Positions 12,241-24,875 of a DNA stretch of 64,000 nt are shown here, piece by piece; position 1 is the stretch's first letter, and every line of letters starts with the position of its first letter. The notes under the pieces are model-generated. The model was not told where the DNA came from, searched no databases, and saw nothing but the letters and a program-made list of their open reading frames with translations. Position numbers and translations under genes: made by a program. This stretch comes from Heliocybe sulcata (lineage: Eukaryota > Basidiomycota > Agaricomycetes > Gloeophyllales > Gloeophyllaceae), in assembly GCA_004369045.1 (NCBI GenBank), contig ML213519.1:162150-226149 (forward strand), written 5' to 3'.

Positions 12241-14802
12241 AATATATCGCATTTGTGGCTGTGTTCCACTACATGGTGCCACAAGACACGTCCGGTTACA
12301 AAAAAGACGACGGAAATCCCTCCCTCTACGAAAACTATAAAAACAATCACGATGCGTGTATATACCCCAACCCTGAGCCCGATGATAGTCACCGACTCTG
12401 ATGATGCACGCGCAGACGAATTTGGGGAAGACTACGCGCACTCGCTACGAGAGAAGAAACGCAGATCAGCGAGGTTGACAGTCCATAATAGGCTTGCTCC
12501 AGTTTCGTTAAACTGGACTTCGAATTCAAGCAGACACCTTTTGGGTGGTGTCTATCAAGGCTCCTGGAAGGCTTAGATGCCACAATCCGGAAGTGTTGAC
12601 CATTCCAAAAAGCTTACGAGCTACTACGTGTAGAGGCAGTAAAATGACAGCGGCAAATGGCAGTATGGCGCACATCGCGGAACGATATAATCAGCAAGAT
12701 GAGATTTGCAAGAAAAGGGCAACAAGGACTTCTTCAAAATCGAGGTTCTTGTGGAACGTTGAGACTTCACGGTGACGGCAGGAGAGTCGTGCTAAACGGT
12801 TTTGTAGCTGCTTCCCTGTGAGATAGTCCCCAACAGAAGGAGGTACCAGCCTGTCCTCTTCAGCCCATCTCATGATCACATCAATTCCTCAAGCAGCCGC
12901 TCGAGGATCTGAGGCAGTATAGGTATCTTCAGACACACCTGAGACGGCAATATCTCTTCCGCCTGTTCACGAGAGCCGCGCTCCGTTTTATGTAGGTGTT
13001 CGCTAATCCCTCTAGTGAGATTGCTTATTGCAATCTACCGTCTATGACAGTTATCAGTCGCCCAAAGCGTTGGTCGTATTACGGATGTTTGCTCACTATC
13101 TTCGTCGAGAGCGGGTTCAAAACGCCTTGCCCCCGAGCGGCCTCAGAACGCCCGGTATAGCGCAGCGAGACGGGATCCGATTTTTGCAGTCCTCTCGATT
13201 ATGGTCCAATCGCCACTGTCACTCACAAAGGTAGATCGCAGCCCTCAGGACAGTGTATTCAAACGCGAGATCCACAATACCAAGAGGAAACAGGACGTAA
13301 GGGCAGCCTGCCGTTAACTCCTCTCGGACAGAAAGCTCGCCGGGTAGTATTACCCGAAAGTCATTGAGCCGATGCTAAAAATTTGCAGGTGGGAGCAAGC
13401 CCGACAATATCAGAGCCATTTCGAATCCGGGGTTTATCCAGACTGGTGGGTATAAAAGTGGACATAGAGATGAAATAACGAGGCCGACCAGGGTATTGCT
13501 CTTTGTATGGTATAGTGCAAGGGTATCGTGTTAAAACTTGTTGTATAGCCCCCCAAGATGATTCTTGATTGGCCAAAGTCGTGAACGACCTGTGCCTTCG
13601 TTGGTCCCCGCGGAAGGAACTTCAAGGGTTCTACTGGATCATTTCCCAGTCCAATCACCGGGCAGTTAGAAGGCTCCGCCGCCATACCGTGTTTTACTGG
13701 ATTAAATCAGACATATATAGAGGAGGGTGACGTGCCGGAATAATCTGCGGTATGCATCCGTGAATCATGAAGAACCTTTGCTATCGATCTGTAATATGAC
13801 GGACATATGTGAGACAACGGCACAGTAAAGAGCTGCGCACGAGGTTATTATTGACTTTGAGTCCATGGGCACCTTCCTCTGTCTCGGCATCTGGCGCGAG
13901 ACAGCAGATAGCGCGAGGAAACGCCAGGCCCTTCACTTTCGTACTAAATGACGCACCTCTGCGAAATCACTTTTGTCCGGAAGTCAACAGAGGCCCGACC
14001 AACCGTGCCCATTAGGACACGGGCGTTTCTTACCCCCAATACGAGCATGAGCAACCGTGCACAGGTCGCCGACCTACCAGATATGCGCACTCTCCGTCAC
14101 TCACCAAGGGCACAGGGTTGAATGCTTAAACTGATCCTCCTGGATATTACTGAGGAGATGTAGACCGGATTGTAGCGTCGCCTCCTTGGTTAGGCAGATC
14201 TGCGCCGTGATATTGAACATCGTTCGGGAGCGAGGCAAGGTAGATGTCCCAGACAATAGCTCCCAAAGCAATAATCGACGTTGAAGATGGACTCGTCGTC
14301 AAGAGATTTAGGCCGTACTCGCGTTCACAGTGTTATCGCAGTTATGAATCAAGCCAGGAGAAACGGTGGCATTCATCAAAAGAATAATCATGTGAGCAGG
14401 CCAAGAGCAGGCTCCTATGCAGCCCGTGCGCTTCATTGAGCGTCGGAGTCATGACATATTCAATATCCGCGCACGACGCAATGTGATTCTTGGCTACGAG
14501 TCTAAACAGGCGCAGTGCACAGTAGACTGGCTGCGAGTCTGCCCCTCTCCCCCACCAAGCTGACTTGATTCATATATTGCGACCGACGGCGACAAAATCT
14601 CTGCGGATGCTCTTCTAACTGGTTCTGTGGTTCAATACCCCCAATATCCTTATTTCCAAACCTCAATTTACCCACTAAACAAGCTTGAATGCCGGGCGTT
14701 ACTGTACTACAGCCCTCACCTGCGCTCAGATCATTTCCATCAAGTTAGTGGCGGAACTTCTCTGGAATACAGCTTACTGACGTTCGAGTTGCAGCCAATA
14801 CA
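12241..14802. other. Gene-poor interval with decayed coding fragments
   Basis: No intact gene is supported. A coding-looking minus-strand run at 12880-12990 (REQAEEILPSQVCLKIPILP, LERLLEELM, stop) is followed in another frame at 12700-12872 by MRWAEEDRLVPPSVGDYLTG and STFHKNLDFEEVLVALFLQ. A possible first exon at about 13560-13685 on the minus strand begins MAAEPSNCPVIGLGNDP. These may be pieces of one dead gene, perhaps upstream parts of the adjacent ankyrin-MYND gene. From 13,700 to 14,800 I see nothing coding. Confidence 0.4.
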
Positions 14803-17800
14803 ATGCAAAATGGTTCGGCAAGGTCCCTAGAACCGACTGTTGCGGAGATCAAGGACAGGGCGAAGGAGCAATCCCAGAAAGTTTCGAAGGGGGTCTCTGC
14901 CATGACGTTGATCAAGGCGGCTCGTAGTCAAGTCGGCGCAGCACGAGTGTTCGAAGGCACAGGCGATCTTCGAAATGCTCTTAGTGCCTACACCAAGGCA
15001 GCGAGCCTCACTCAGACGTTCATGGAGTCCGCCGAGTTTCGGCAGGAAGCTCACAAGGGCCAGCAGGGAGTGCTGTTCAAGGAGTTCATGGACTTCCAAC
15101 AGGTTTACCAGATGCTTTATAACATGTTTAATCTTCTGCTGACGAGCTTAATAGAAGGACGGAAGCAAGCTAAAGGAGGAAATGCAGAACGTAGAGGAGA
15201 AGCTGAAGGAAATCGAGCAATCGGCTGGGCGGTAAGTCCTGTCCGAACCCGTTGTCACCAACTCCTTATAGTCCGACCGGCTTTCCAGTGAGAATGGCGG
15301 CACCGTCAATGGGACAGGCGATGACGAGAATGGACTCATCCGTAAAGCAGGTGGAAGTATCGCCGACCGAATCCGTGCCTTGCAGAACGCTGGTCTGAGC
15401 GACAACACGACACCGACTGTGAACAAGCGCATGTCCCGCGAGTCCATGAATGCTCCACCTGCTCTTCCCTCCACACCGCCTCTGTCTTCAGACTCTCTGC
15501 GTAACATCCGTGCCACGCCCGCTCCTTCGCCAACTCTCCAGATCTCGTCCTCCACCTCTGCGTCGGCTCCATACACTCCGACACTACCCAGTGCATTGAC
15601 TCTTCCATCACTTCAGCAATCGAGCGCTGCGTCTCCCCTTTCTCCGACTTCCGCTACTCAGCACGTGTTCGTGAACCCTTCCTCCTTCGGTCCTCCTTCC
15701 CCCACGTCCTCGGCCTCCTCCTCTCCCCGTGCGTCCCACCTCAACCTCTCAGAATTCGCACAGACCTTCCCCTCGATCGACGAACTGGATGAGAGCATGA
15801 ACGGCATGGCAATATCCTCGGAGCCAACCGGTGGCGCTGGGAGCAGCTCCAGCTCGAGCAAGTTGTCGGCGCTAGAAATGCGACCACCAGATGTGCATGT
15901 AGTGTCGCCAACTGCTATCAGTGCATCGTCTAGGTTCCCACCTATCCTGCCTATCGACCCGGGTCCCAGACCCTCCAGTACGCCCATCAAGACATCCGTC
16001 GACGCCTTTGCCAGTAGGCCCGCCAGTCCTGCTCTGCCAAACGGACGGTCGCCTATGTCTCCGACTGTGCCGAGGAAACCGTCGAACCTGTCTCTCACTG
16101 GTTCGCCACGGGTAGGACGGTCTCCGGTCTTACCGACGTTCACCGGCTCATCGGGACAGGCAAGTGCGGCGCCATCCGAGAAACTGGATATCCCGCATCT
16201 TAATGCAGTTGACCCCAAGATGCTGCATGAGTATCTGTCCAGTATCAAGGTGCTGTTGCTGGACTTGCGGACGAGAGAGGCTTTCGAGAAAGAACGGATC
16301 AAGGCAGATGCCGTTGTTTGTTTAGAGCCGTCCATCCTCCAGCGCGAGAAGTAAGGCCATTGATTGTACGTTTGCTGCGATCATTGCATCGTTAATTTGT
16401 TGCATTTTCAGTCTATCCGCAGAGGTTATAGAGGATGCTCTATCAATTGCGCCGCACAACGAAACTATGCTTTTCGGAAATCGCGACAAATTTGAACTCG
16501 TGGTGCTCTACGATGATTCGTCGGAATCATACGGTCTTCCGAACTCTCCTTTCAATCAGCTCTTACGCGCGATATATGAACGAGCCTTCAAGAAGTCCCT
16601 GAAGAAGATGCCAGTGCTGCTGATTGGCGGTCTGCAGGTTTGGAAGTCTGCCTATCCCGCAGAGGTTGTCTCTGGCGGAGGCAACGGCAGCGGCATGAAG
16701 GTCTCCACTTCTTCTTCCGAAGCACGCAGTCTATCCATGGCGAACGGTATTAATGGTACAACCACGAATGGTTTTCCCAATGGTGCCGGCGGTTTAGTTT
16801 CTGTGCCACCCACACCTCGACCGCTTCCGGAGGCCCCCAATTATCTGTTGAGCAGACCTAGAGCGGGTACGGTGGATCATATCAGGCCGTCGCCGTCTCA
16901 ACCAACGACTCCACCTGTTCCCGCCTCCCAGATGCCTGTTTCTATTGGTCGAAAGAGATCTGGAACAGACTACCAGACTGTGGCGTCAGGGAGCAATGGC
17001 GTTATGAACGGTCCCGAAGGCTCGGGGCTGACGTCGCCGACATCTCCCACTAGGACTTTGGTGCGAAAGCCTGCGATGATGCGGCCACCTTCATCCCCTC
17101 ATATTTCAAGCTATGTTAGTCGACCAATATATGAAAATGTACGTACAGCTTTGCCAGGTGCGAGCTTATACTGACTATTCCTCATGCAGCCAGCAGGCCA
17201 GCAATCACCTCCATCATCTTATCCGCTGACAAATGGCAAAACTCCGATTCAATATCCTACTGTCACCCGCTCCAATCCGCCAGCTGCGATTGCTGGATCC
17301 TCCTACAACACGAACGGAAACTACGGTGTAGTCTCACCGCCACCCCAGGCCTCTATCAACCCTTCTCCGCTTGCCCGGCGCCGGAGTGACTACGTCGACC
17401 AGTCGCAGGAAGCACTGTCGGGCCTCAACGGCCGAACATCTATAGACTACCCTAATTTATCATCTCAGCATCTTATCCGTCCTCCACCCGCTGCCGCATC
17501 TCCGGGACTTGAGCGACAGGACAATCGACCTCGAGTGATGTCACACTCACACTCTTTCTCCGTCCCCGCTGTCAACCGCGGTCCTCCGGCTGCGCCAACA
17601 ATCAATTCTGACTACCCGGTAACGTATTGGTCCGATCTCCAAATTGCGACATCAGGGTTAAAGAATCTCGGTAATACTTGCTACATGAACTCGACCATCC
17701 AGTGCTTGAGTGCCACAGTGCCTTTCGCGCGATTCTTCACTGGTACGTGCTCGCGTTACTTTGTACGTATTGTGTTTTCTAATGCCTAGTCAGATGGACG

Positions 17801-19003
17801 ATGGAAAAGTGCTATCAATATGGTTAATCCGATGGGAACGAAGGGTAACCTGACGGCAGCCTTCGCCAGCATTCTTCATGAGATGTGGCATGGAGAGATG
17901 CCATATCTTTCTCCGTTGCAATTCCGCGTATGTTCTTTCCTTGGTCTTAGTTAGATCACCTCTTGACCTATGTGACAGCGTTCCATCTGCATGCATGCAA
18001 CGCAATTCGACGGAAATGATCAACATGATTCGCAAGAGTTCTTGACATTCCTCCTGGATGGTCTGCATGAGGACCTCAACCGGATTATATACAAGCCAGC
18101 CGTCGAGACATCACCAGAGCGGGAAGAGGAGCTGGAGAGACTGCCCCAACAAATTGCCAGTGCACGGGAGTGGAAGATTTATCGCATGCGAGACGACAGT
18201 CTCGTGGTGGACTTCTTCCAGGGCCAATTCCGAAATCGTATGGAGTGCTTAACGTGTCACAAGACGTCGACGACGTACAACACGTTCATGTCTCTTTCCT
18301 TGCCCATACCCACGGGGCGTTCGTCTTCCAAAATTACCCTAATGCAATGCTTGGATGCCTTCGTCAAGGAAGAGGTTATGGAGAACTCCGAGGCCTGGTA
18401 AGGCTACATTGTTTATGCGTGTATTCCTTGCTTACAGTACGATAGGAACTGCCCTAAGTGCAAGACATTGCGCCGGGCGACGAAGCGCTTATCACTCTCT
18501 CGGTTGCCTCCGGTTCTTATCATCCAGTTGAAGCGATTTTCTTTCAAGGGCCCATTCACGGATAAGATTGAGACCTTGGTGGATTTCCCCTTGAAGAGTC
18601 TTGACCTTACGAACTACTTGCCTCCTCCACTGCCGCCTGGTGCGGACAAGTCTCAGCTTAACGGCGGGCAGCAGTTGTCGTATGATGATCCTCGATTGCA
18701 AGTCCCGCCATACAGGTACGATCTGTACGGTGTCACCAACCATTTCGGCAGTTTGAGTAGCGGACACTGTGAGTATCTGATGTCTTGCTCATTCCCTTCG
18801 ATGCTGAGCTGCAGCCTAGATACTGCATTCATATCCTCGCGCGGAGGGTGGATGTATTGTGACGACAGCCGAGTCACGACGGCAGATCCAAAGGAGGTTG
18901 TGGTACGTGCCATTCCTCATCGCGGTACGACCGGTGGACTGACCTCAGTTGTCGCAGGGTAAACCAGCATATGTATTATACTACAAGCGGATTAAAGCAT
19001 AGA
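14803..19003 (+). CDS. Ubiquitin carboxyl-terminal hydrolase of the USP8/Doa4 type (rhodanese + USP)
   Basis: A multi-exon gene starts with Met 14803 and ends with TAG 19001-19003. The N-terminus (14830-15240) resembles the USP8 dimerisation/MIT-like helical domain, with ARVFEGTGDLRNALSAYTKA. A Ser/Pro-rich disordered region (15300-16190) leads into a rhodanese-like domain (16190-16660) with VLLLDLRTREAFEKERI and VLLIGGLQVWKSAYP. A second disordered stretch is followed by the USP catalytic domain. The Cys box is GLKNLGNTCYMNSTIQCLSA (17660-17715), there is a CxxC zinc site in MECLTCHKTS / NCPKCKTLRR, and the His box is SGHYTAFISSRGGWMYCDD, split by an intron near 18770-18820. Catalytic Cys, His and Asp are all present. 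Doa4/Ubp4 and USP8 recycle ubiquitin from endosomal cargo with ESCRT-III; the same job is inferred here. Confidence 0.88.
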
Positions 19004-19137
19004 TTACTTTTTTCTATTATTCTCTGTTTTGTTATTCTGTTGTCGTTGCATCATCTGTATTTCTTCTGATATTCTTTCCATCTGCCACCACTATCATTAC
19101 AACAGGACATGTAATCTTATATCCGCATCTATGAATC

Positions 19138-22100
19138 CTATGCTACAATACAAGAGGTATTATCATCGCCTCCCTCGGCTCCCCTTTGCTCGAAATAACA
19201 TCTGTGGCAGACGAATTCGCTTCGGAATGGGTAGAAGAGGGGCGAGTACTCGGTGCCGCATTTCAAGCAGTGCGGCTCCGGACCGGGCTTTGCAGCGACG
19301 GTCTGGCCTTCCATGCTGCGGATATTCAGGATGCTGTCTAGTCGCTTTGCCTTGCGAAGGAGACCATGGGATTGAGCGACCGGGACTTGCTTGTAGTTCG
19401 TGCAGTAGACCTGCAGAGCAGTCTAAAGGCCCACAGGTCAGCCCGATGATCTTCATCATGGAGATACCCTCACCTCTCCGGCATCGTTCATGGTGCATAT
19501 GTCATAGATGATGCGCTTTGTAAAGGACGCATGCTCTTTGCAGCAGATGACGGGGTTCATAGAACCCGTTTCGTCGCCGAAGTTCACCACCGTTGTGAGA
19601 TCCCTGCGGGTGCTCTTGACCTAGGTACGTATGTCATAACAGTTAGAATAGGGTTCGCGTTGTCGACTGAGCTCGCACGCACCGGTTGGATCTCGAATCC
19701 GAATTTGTATCCATTCTGCCACGCGCATGAGATGTGGAACTCCTTCGGGCAGTCAGAACATCGGACAACGGCACCCCCGCTCTCGTTGCAGATGCCACAT
19801 TTCTAACCCGCCATGAGCGCGCAATGCGAGTGGTGTATCATTCAGAACTTACCGTAGACCATCGGTGAGGCGGGATGGTGCTTATACCCTCTACCAGACG
19901 CAGACGCGACGCATCGCTGTACGTCGTTTCCGGTATAAAGACCGAGCAGAGCACGTGCGCCCAGCCTTGGCCTTCGGTGGGTTTACAGGCACGTAAGTAG
20001 GTATCTGGAAGTGGGAAGAGCTGGTCCCTTTTTCTTTTGTCCCGTTTCTTCCGAGGGCACAGCAGGCAGTCCGTGTTCTGACGCATATAACGATCAAATA
20101 ACGATCAAACTGACGTATTTGAACGTCATGGACAACAAACTCACCACTGATGCTTCAGGACTCTTCTGGTTCTCGCAAAGATCACACATCCACGATTCCA
20201 CCGAGGCAGGATCAAGCACCGCGCCGCAGGTCGCTGCATGAACCCTGAAACCGCACTGCTTGCATTTCAGGACCTTACCCAACGGCCCACTTTTGTTACA
20301 AGTCAGACAGCGGATATGAGGCAAACTCGGAGGCGGAGCAGGTGGAGGCGGGGTGGACTGCGCGGACGCAGTAGTCTACAAAGGACCGGAGCTAAGCAAC
20401 CAAGATATTTCCCGTCAAGAGATAAACTGACCTTGGCTCGCTTGGTAGGCGGTGCAGTGAGAGGCGTACCCTCCCTCTTCTCGATACGCTCGGCGAGGGG
20501 CGGCTTCACCTTGGACGGCGGGGCGGAGCCATCCCGCATCGGCCGTATATGCAGATCAGCATACTTGCGCCAATTCAAGCCGCATTCTTCACAGAGCATA
20601 GGCGAGTTGGCGAGTCCCTTGGGAGCTTTGTACCACGTCTTCGAGTCCCTTGTCCTACACGCGCCGCAATAGGCATTCTTCGACGGGGACAGAATGACAG
20701 AGGCGGCCTCCTCGTCGTCCGAGTTGGGGATGGAGACGGTGGCCTTGTGGGGTTGAGCGAGTCCTGCTCGTATACGCGCATTCTCTTCTCGAAGTTTGCC
20801 GCTGCAAATCAGGGATGCATGAGAATATGCACTGGCGATAGATCCCGCGTCAACTTACTTCTTCCAGTGGCCGTAGAATCTTACTACCTCCGCTATAGAC
20901 CGCGTACCGACCTCTTCCCGGACTGAACGCAGTTCCGGGCCGTAGGTCGCGATGCCGTCTTCAAACGCTATGATCTCCTCGTCGTTCCACTCACGATCGG
21001 TGTATCGAGTCTCAGTCTTCTTCCACTATCGCAAAAGTTCAGTATCATATTTACTATCACCGATGCTGGTCAAGAATGCGAACCTTCTCGAATCGTACGG
21101 GGGACTTCATATTGACCGTGGAGAAGCTGCGCTTTGAAAGATAGGCTTCGCACATACGGCGAGTGACTTCTGTCAGCCAGTCCACGCTGCTCTGTAGATC
21201 TGTCCGAGCGGTCAAAGCACGCTTGCATCTTTCCACTGTATGCACTAGTTAGAAGGCATCAGTGGCGTTGTGGCGCCAGACTCACTTTCCGCCACTAAAT
21301 CAAAGCACGTGTCAATATTGCCTTAACTGGCACAGCCACACTGGTTGCCACGCACCTTCCTCTTCGGACATCTCGTTGACAAGGCTCAGCACTTCGATGG
21401 TCCCATCGCCTCCTCTCTCCTCAATGTCTAATACCGGATTACCTCGGAATAAGTGTATTATTTTCGACAACTGCTTACCTGGTGCAAGGGCCGAACTATC
21501 TGGATGATCGCGGTCAATCAACGGAGGCGGAACGGCCTGAAACTTGGCTCCGACGCGTGTGGCTGTTCGGGGGAATATCAAGTCCTCCGGATCTGTGGGG
21601 AAGCCGATCGGCAAATATCGAAGCCTGCTGTCAACAACGCCCTGGCTGACACACGCGCACACAACTCACCCAGCGTATCTTCCGCCACCGTGTACAGCCT
21701 TCCCACCGCCAGCCAACATCAATCACACTGTTTCTCTGGTACGGGGAAGACGCACCCGAAGTATCTGAACGGCCACATCTGGTAGTGCTTGATCTCCATG
21801 TTCTCCTCCTTCTCGGCCTGCGCGCGGTCCTTGCGCGGGCGCCCGCGGCCTCTGGCTGGTGGGGCGTTGGACTTGGGCGGCTTCGGCTGGGTGGGCGTGA
21901 TGTGCCGCACGACTTCGTGGCTGTCGACTTCCTTTTCGTGCTGCCGCGAGCACGGGGCACACGTCCAGCCGTACCCGCGGGACGGCTTCGCGAGCAGGGG
22001 GGGCTGGACGCAGCCCATGTGGAAGAACCTTTTGCAGCGGTCGCATTGGACGGTTTCGGGGCTGCGGGGACATTATTGGAAGGTTAGTGAGAGAGAGGAG

Positions 22101-22795
22101 ACTTGTTACGTACTGAGGACACCACTCTTCACATGTCGCGCAGAGTCGAAGTGAGTCTGTTAGATCTGGCACAATCTCTTTCTCTGCTACAACGTATTCG
22201 TATCGCGAGATGAGCACCTCCCGGATGTGATTTGGTACTGTCAGAGAATGCGGTTCGTCTAAAGGTCTTTTCGTGAATAGAAAGAAGCGCACGGTTTCGG
22301 ACGTCAGGCGAGAGAATGACCTCGAACTCTTTCTTGATGTATGGATCGAACAAGCGCGTGAAATAAAATCTGTCCGGGCGTTTCTTCCAGCCAGCGAGGT
22401 CGGAGATCTTATTCCGGTGTATGACATAGCATTTGGAGCGCAGCTGGGAGACGTCGCATATTTCGGAGTAGATGGCGGCGAGCAGGAGGCGGCAGTCGGC
22501 CACGGGGCGGTCGCTCACGTCGCTCGGCCGGTAGTACCAGGCAAGGCGGACTCGGGCATGATTTTCCTTGCCCTTTCCCTTGCCCTTGGGCGTTCCCTCT
22601 GGGGGAAGGAATTCCATGATACGAGCCACTGAGTAAGGGGTGCCATCGCGTGCGTTCCATGCTGGAGAGCAATAAACATGGTCTGTACCAAAAATTAAGT
22701 ACGCGGAGGGTAGAGGAAGATGGAGGGCTAATATGAATTTTACCGTTGACTTTGACTTTGTCGCCGTTCTGGAGGGTAACGAAGACTTGAGACAT
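19138..22795 (-). CDS. Snt2-like chromatin reader: BAH-PHD-ELM2-SANT-GATA-PHD-ePHD
   Basis: The gene starts at Met 22795 (MSQVFVTLQNGDKVKVN) and ends with TAG at 19138-19140. In order it encodes: a BAH domain (22280-22690, VYCSPAWNARDGTPYSVARI, RVRLAWYYRPSDVS, IYSEICDVSQLRSKCYVIHR); a PHD finger (21950-22160, CATCEEWCP, VQCDRCKRFFHMGCVQPP); an AT-hook-like RGRGRPRKDR; an ELM2-like stretch (VGAKFQAVPPPL); a SANT/Myb segment (REWNDEEIIAFEDGIATYG); a GATA-type finger (CGACRTRDSKTWYKAP, LCEECGLNWRKYAD); a second PHD (CLTCNKSGPLGKVLKCKQCG); and an extended PHD (CLLCPRKKRDKRKRD, GWAHVLCSVFIPE). Yeast Snt2 works with Ecm5 and the Rpd3 deacetylase at stress genes; here function is inferred from architecture. 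The 3' end sits 135 bases from the convergent deubiquitinase stop. Confidence 0.85.
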
Positions 22796-24875
22796 GATTC
22801 CCAAGTACGCGGATTGGAAATTTCCGGAATAAAAGTCGGGAACTGGAAGGAGAAATGTGTGGCAGTCGCGGGTATGAATTTGAAAGGGTGGTAGGAGGGG
22901 AGAGTGATTATTGCGGGGGATTGGAGAGGTTGCAAGGACGGGATATAGAGCAAAGAGGGAGACAACAGTGCCCGAGATGCTGCACCGAAACCAAACTCCG
23001 ACGTGTTGCACGGAATCTCCTTCCTTTTGTGTCAGTGCAGCGGGCACCAACCCGTCTTCGCATTCTATTCGTATCCCCGAATTCATGATTCCTTTTTCAT
23101 GATTACAGGCTAACCATCTGATCGCACTGATACCTCTTCTATATAGCTTATTTTATCGCTGGCGTCAGCGTGAGTCGCATTCTTGCTGCTGGGACAAGGG
23201 GACGTCGCGACTGTAGTTGCCGTTCCGGCTTCGAAACCGGTTCAAGAAAGAAGCGGAGGCATTCCGAGTATCTGCAGCGATTTCAATTATGCCAGCTGGG
23301 AATTTTGCTCTTGTGTACACATCAAGGACCTCGTTGCACGTTGCGAATCGGGGACCTGCGGGAAGAAACCTTCTACTGCCGGGAGGCCACTTGGGCCTGA
23401 AGAGCTTGAGGTCGACATATACCCATGGAGACATTTTAGGCCAGATGCATGAACGGTTGCCAGCGAGCTGCGCTGAGCGCTGTCATGCGGCAAGCGGTAT
23501 TTGCGTACCAAGTGAATCTCTCTGTAGAAAGGAATTGTGGGTACAAGATCGGAGGGGCCTGAGTCTTCATACGTATATTACAAATCGATGCGTATGAATA
23601 GCAGCTACGTGCGAACTCGAGAGTAAAGAACCTATACTGAGGTGAATGGCCACTTTTCAGATATGAGATTATGTGTCAGTCATCCTGGTTCGTTTTGCTA
23701 GCCCTCATCGTATCGTTGGGAAAGTAGACTAGTACTGGGAGTAGTACGTAGAGGTACACGTTTAGACGCTAGTTTAATTCGAATGCGACTTCGTGAGATG
23801 TTCTCAACTATTTATCGAGCATAACTTGAACTGGTCACTTTTCCCTTGGAGACTGAGAAGAGCACAAGTACTAGTGTCGAAACGGCAGCTACACAAATAC
23901 GACACTGACCCAATTGCGATTTGTACCGGTACCTGTCTTAAGTGTCAAACGTTTCTCCCGTACCACTTTGACGGTACATACACAGGGGAGATTGCGCGAC
24001 TTTATGCTGCTCAATGCGAAAATAAAGATTCCGGTACAGTTTGAGAACATATATTTCATATAAACTGTACCATCATCGCAATATTGTCAAAGCACTGTTT
24101 CGTAGGTGCAGGGTACGGTCGACTTGCGAAGAAGAGACCTTGCAACGCGGGGCCGCCGGTTGCCTGATCGAGTACTCGCTTCTATGCACAGCTTCTTGCA
24201 AGCGATCCCGTCGCCCGATGGCGGACCTCCCGACACTACCATTTACCCCGCTTTGGATTTAGTATGTTTTAGACCAGATCTAGGGTTATGTTTTCTCAGT
24301 AAAATGCAACTGCGCTATTTGAATGATATATCGGCATGGACTGCGCATTTAAAGAGTTTTGTCCTGGGGCCTGTAGCATACAGTTGAGTTGTCGCGCAGC
24401 AATGCTCGTGTCATTGCACTAGAAATTTGAGCTTCTGTATTCAATTGATGCAACCACCACATTCGTCGTCATAAAGACAGGCTTGAGAGTTTCTCACCGG
24501 GATTCTCTTGTATCTCCTAAAATAATGGGCGGTGGCGCAGTCTGCTGCAAGCTTGGATTAATGTCACGAAAGGAATTTTTCCCCAGAGCATTTTATGAAA
24601 ACACGATAAGAAATACATTATATTTCCAACATGAGGGCTTTCCTTGGTCCTTACGACGTCATATCCGTCTTAATGATTGCTGCCGTATTCAGGTACGAGG
24701 CCAGGCCTGCTAGGAATATCTTAATTGCATTTCGCGTGGGAAGGCAGCAGGTCGTTTCTCAGCTTGTCTCTGAGTCTGAATCTGCTCTCATCGCCGCCGC
24801 CACCGACAACGAGCGACCGCACCCTCCCTACTGCAGTCGTGCTCGCTGCTGGGACGCTCGGCGACGACACCCACT
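22796..24875. other. Divergent intergenic region between the Snt2-like and histidine-kinase genes
   Basis: This 2.1-kb region carries the promoters of two divergent genes. The only long frame is 90 codons on the minus strand (23165-23434); it has no recognisable domain and I do not call it. AT-rich stretches near 24000-24080 and 24570-24640 contain a 10-bp inverted repeat (24033-24042 / 24062-24071). Confidence 0.5.
24033..24071. repeat. Inverted repeat (10-bp arms, 19-nt spacer)
   Basis: ggtacagttt at 24033-24042 is matched exactly by its reverse complement aaactgtacc at 24062-24071. The spacer is AT-rich (gagaacatatatttcat core). It could be a hairpin, a dyad bound by a regulator, or a small transposon scar. 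Confidence 0.5.

Noticed and set aside
13400-13440. Possible tRNA B-box (ttcgaatcc)
   Set aside because: No matching A-box or cloverleaf can be drawn around it.
15658-16335. 225-codon minus-strand frame
   Set aside because: It is the antisense shadow of the disordered part of the deubiquitinase exon.
23165-23434. 90-codon minus-strand frame in the divergent promoter region
   Set aside because: Acceptable composition but no domain, no splice partners and no neighbouring exon; not enough to call a gene.
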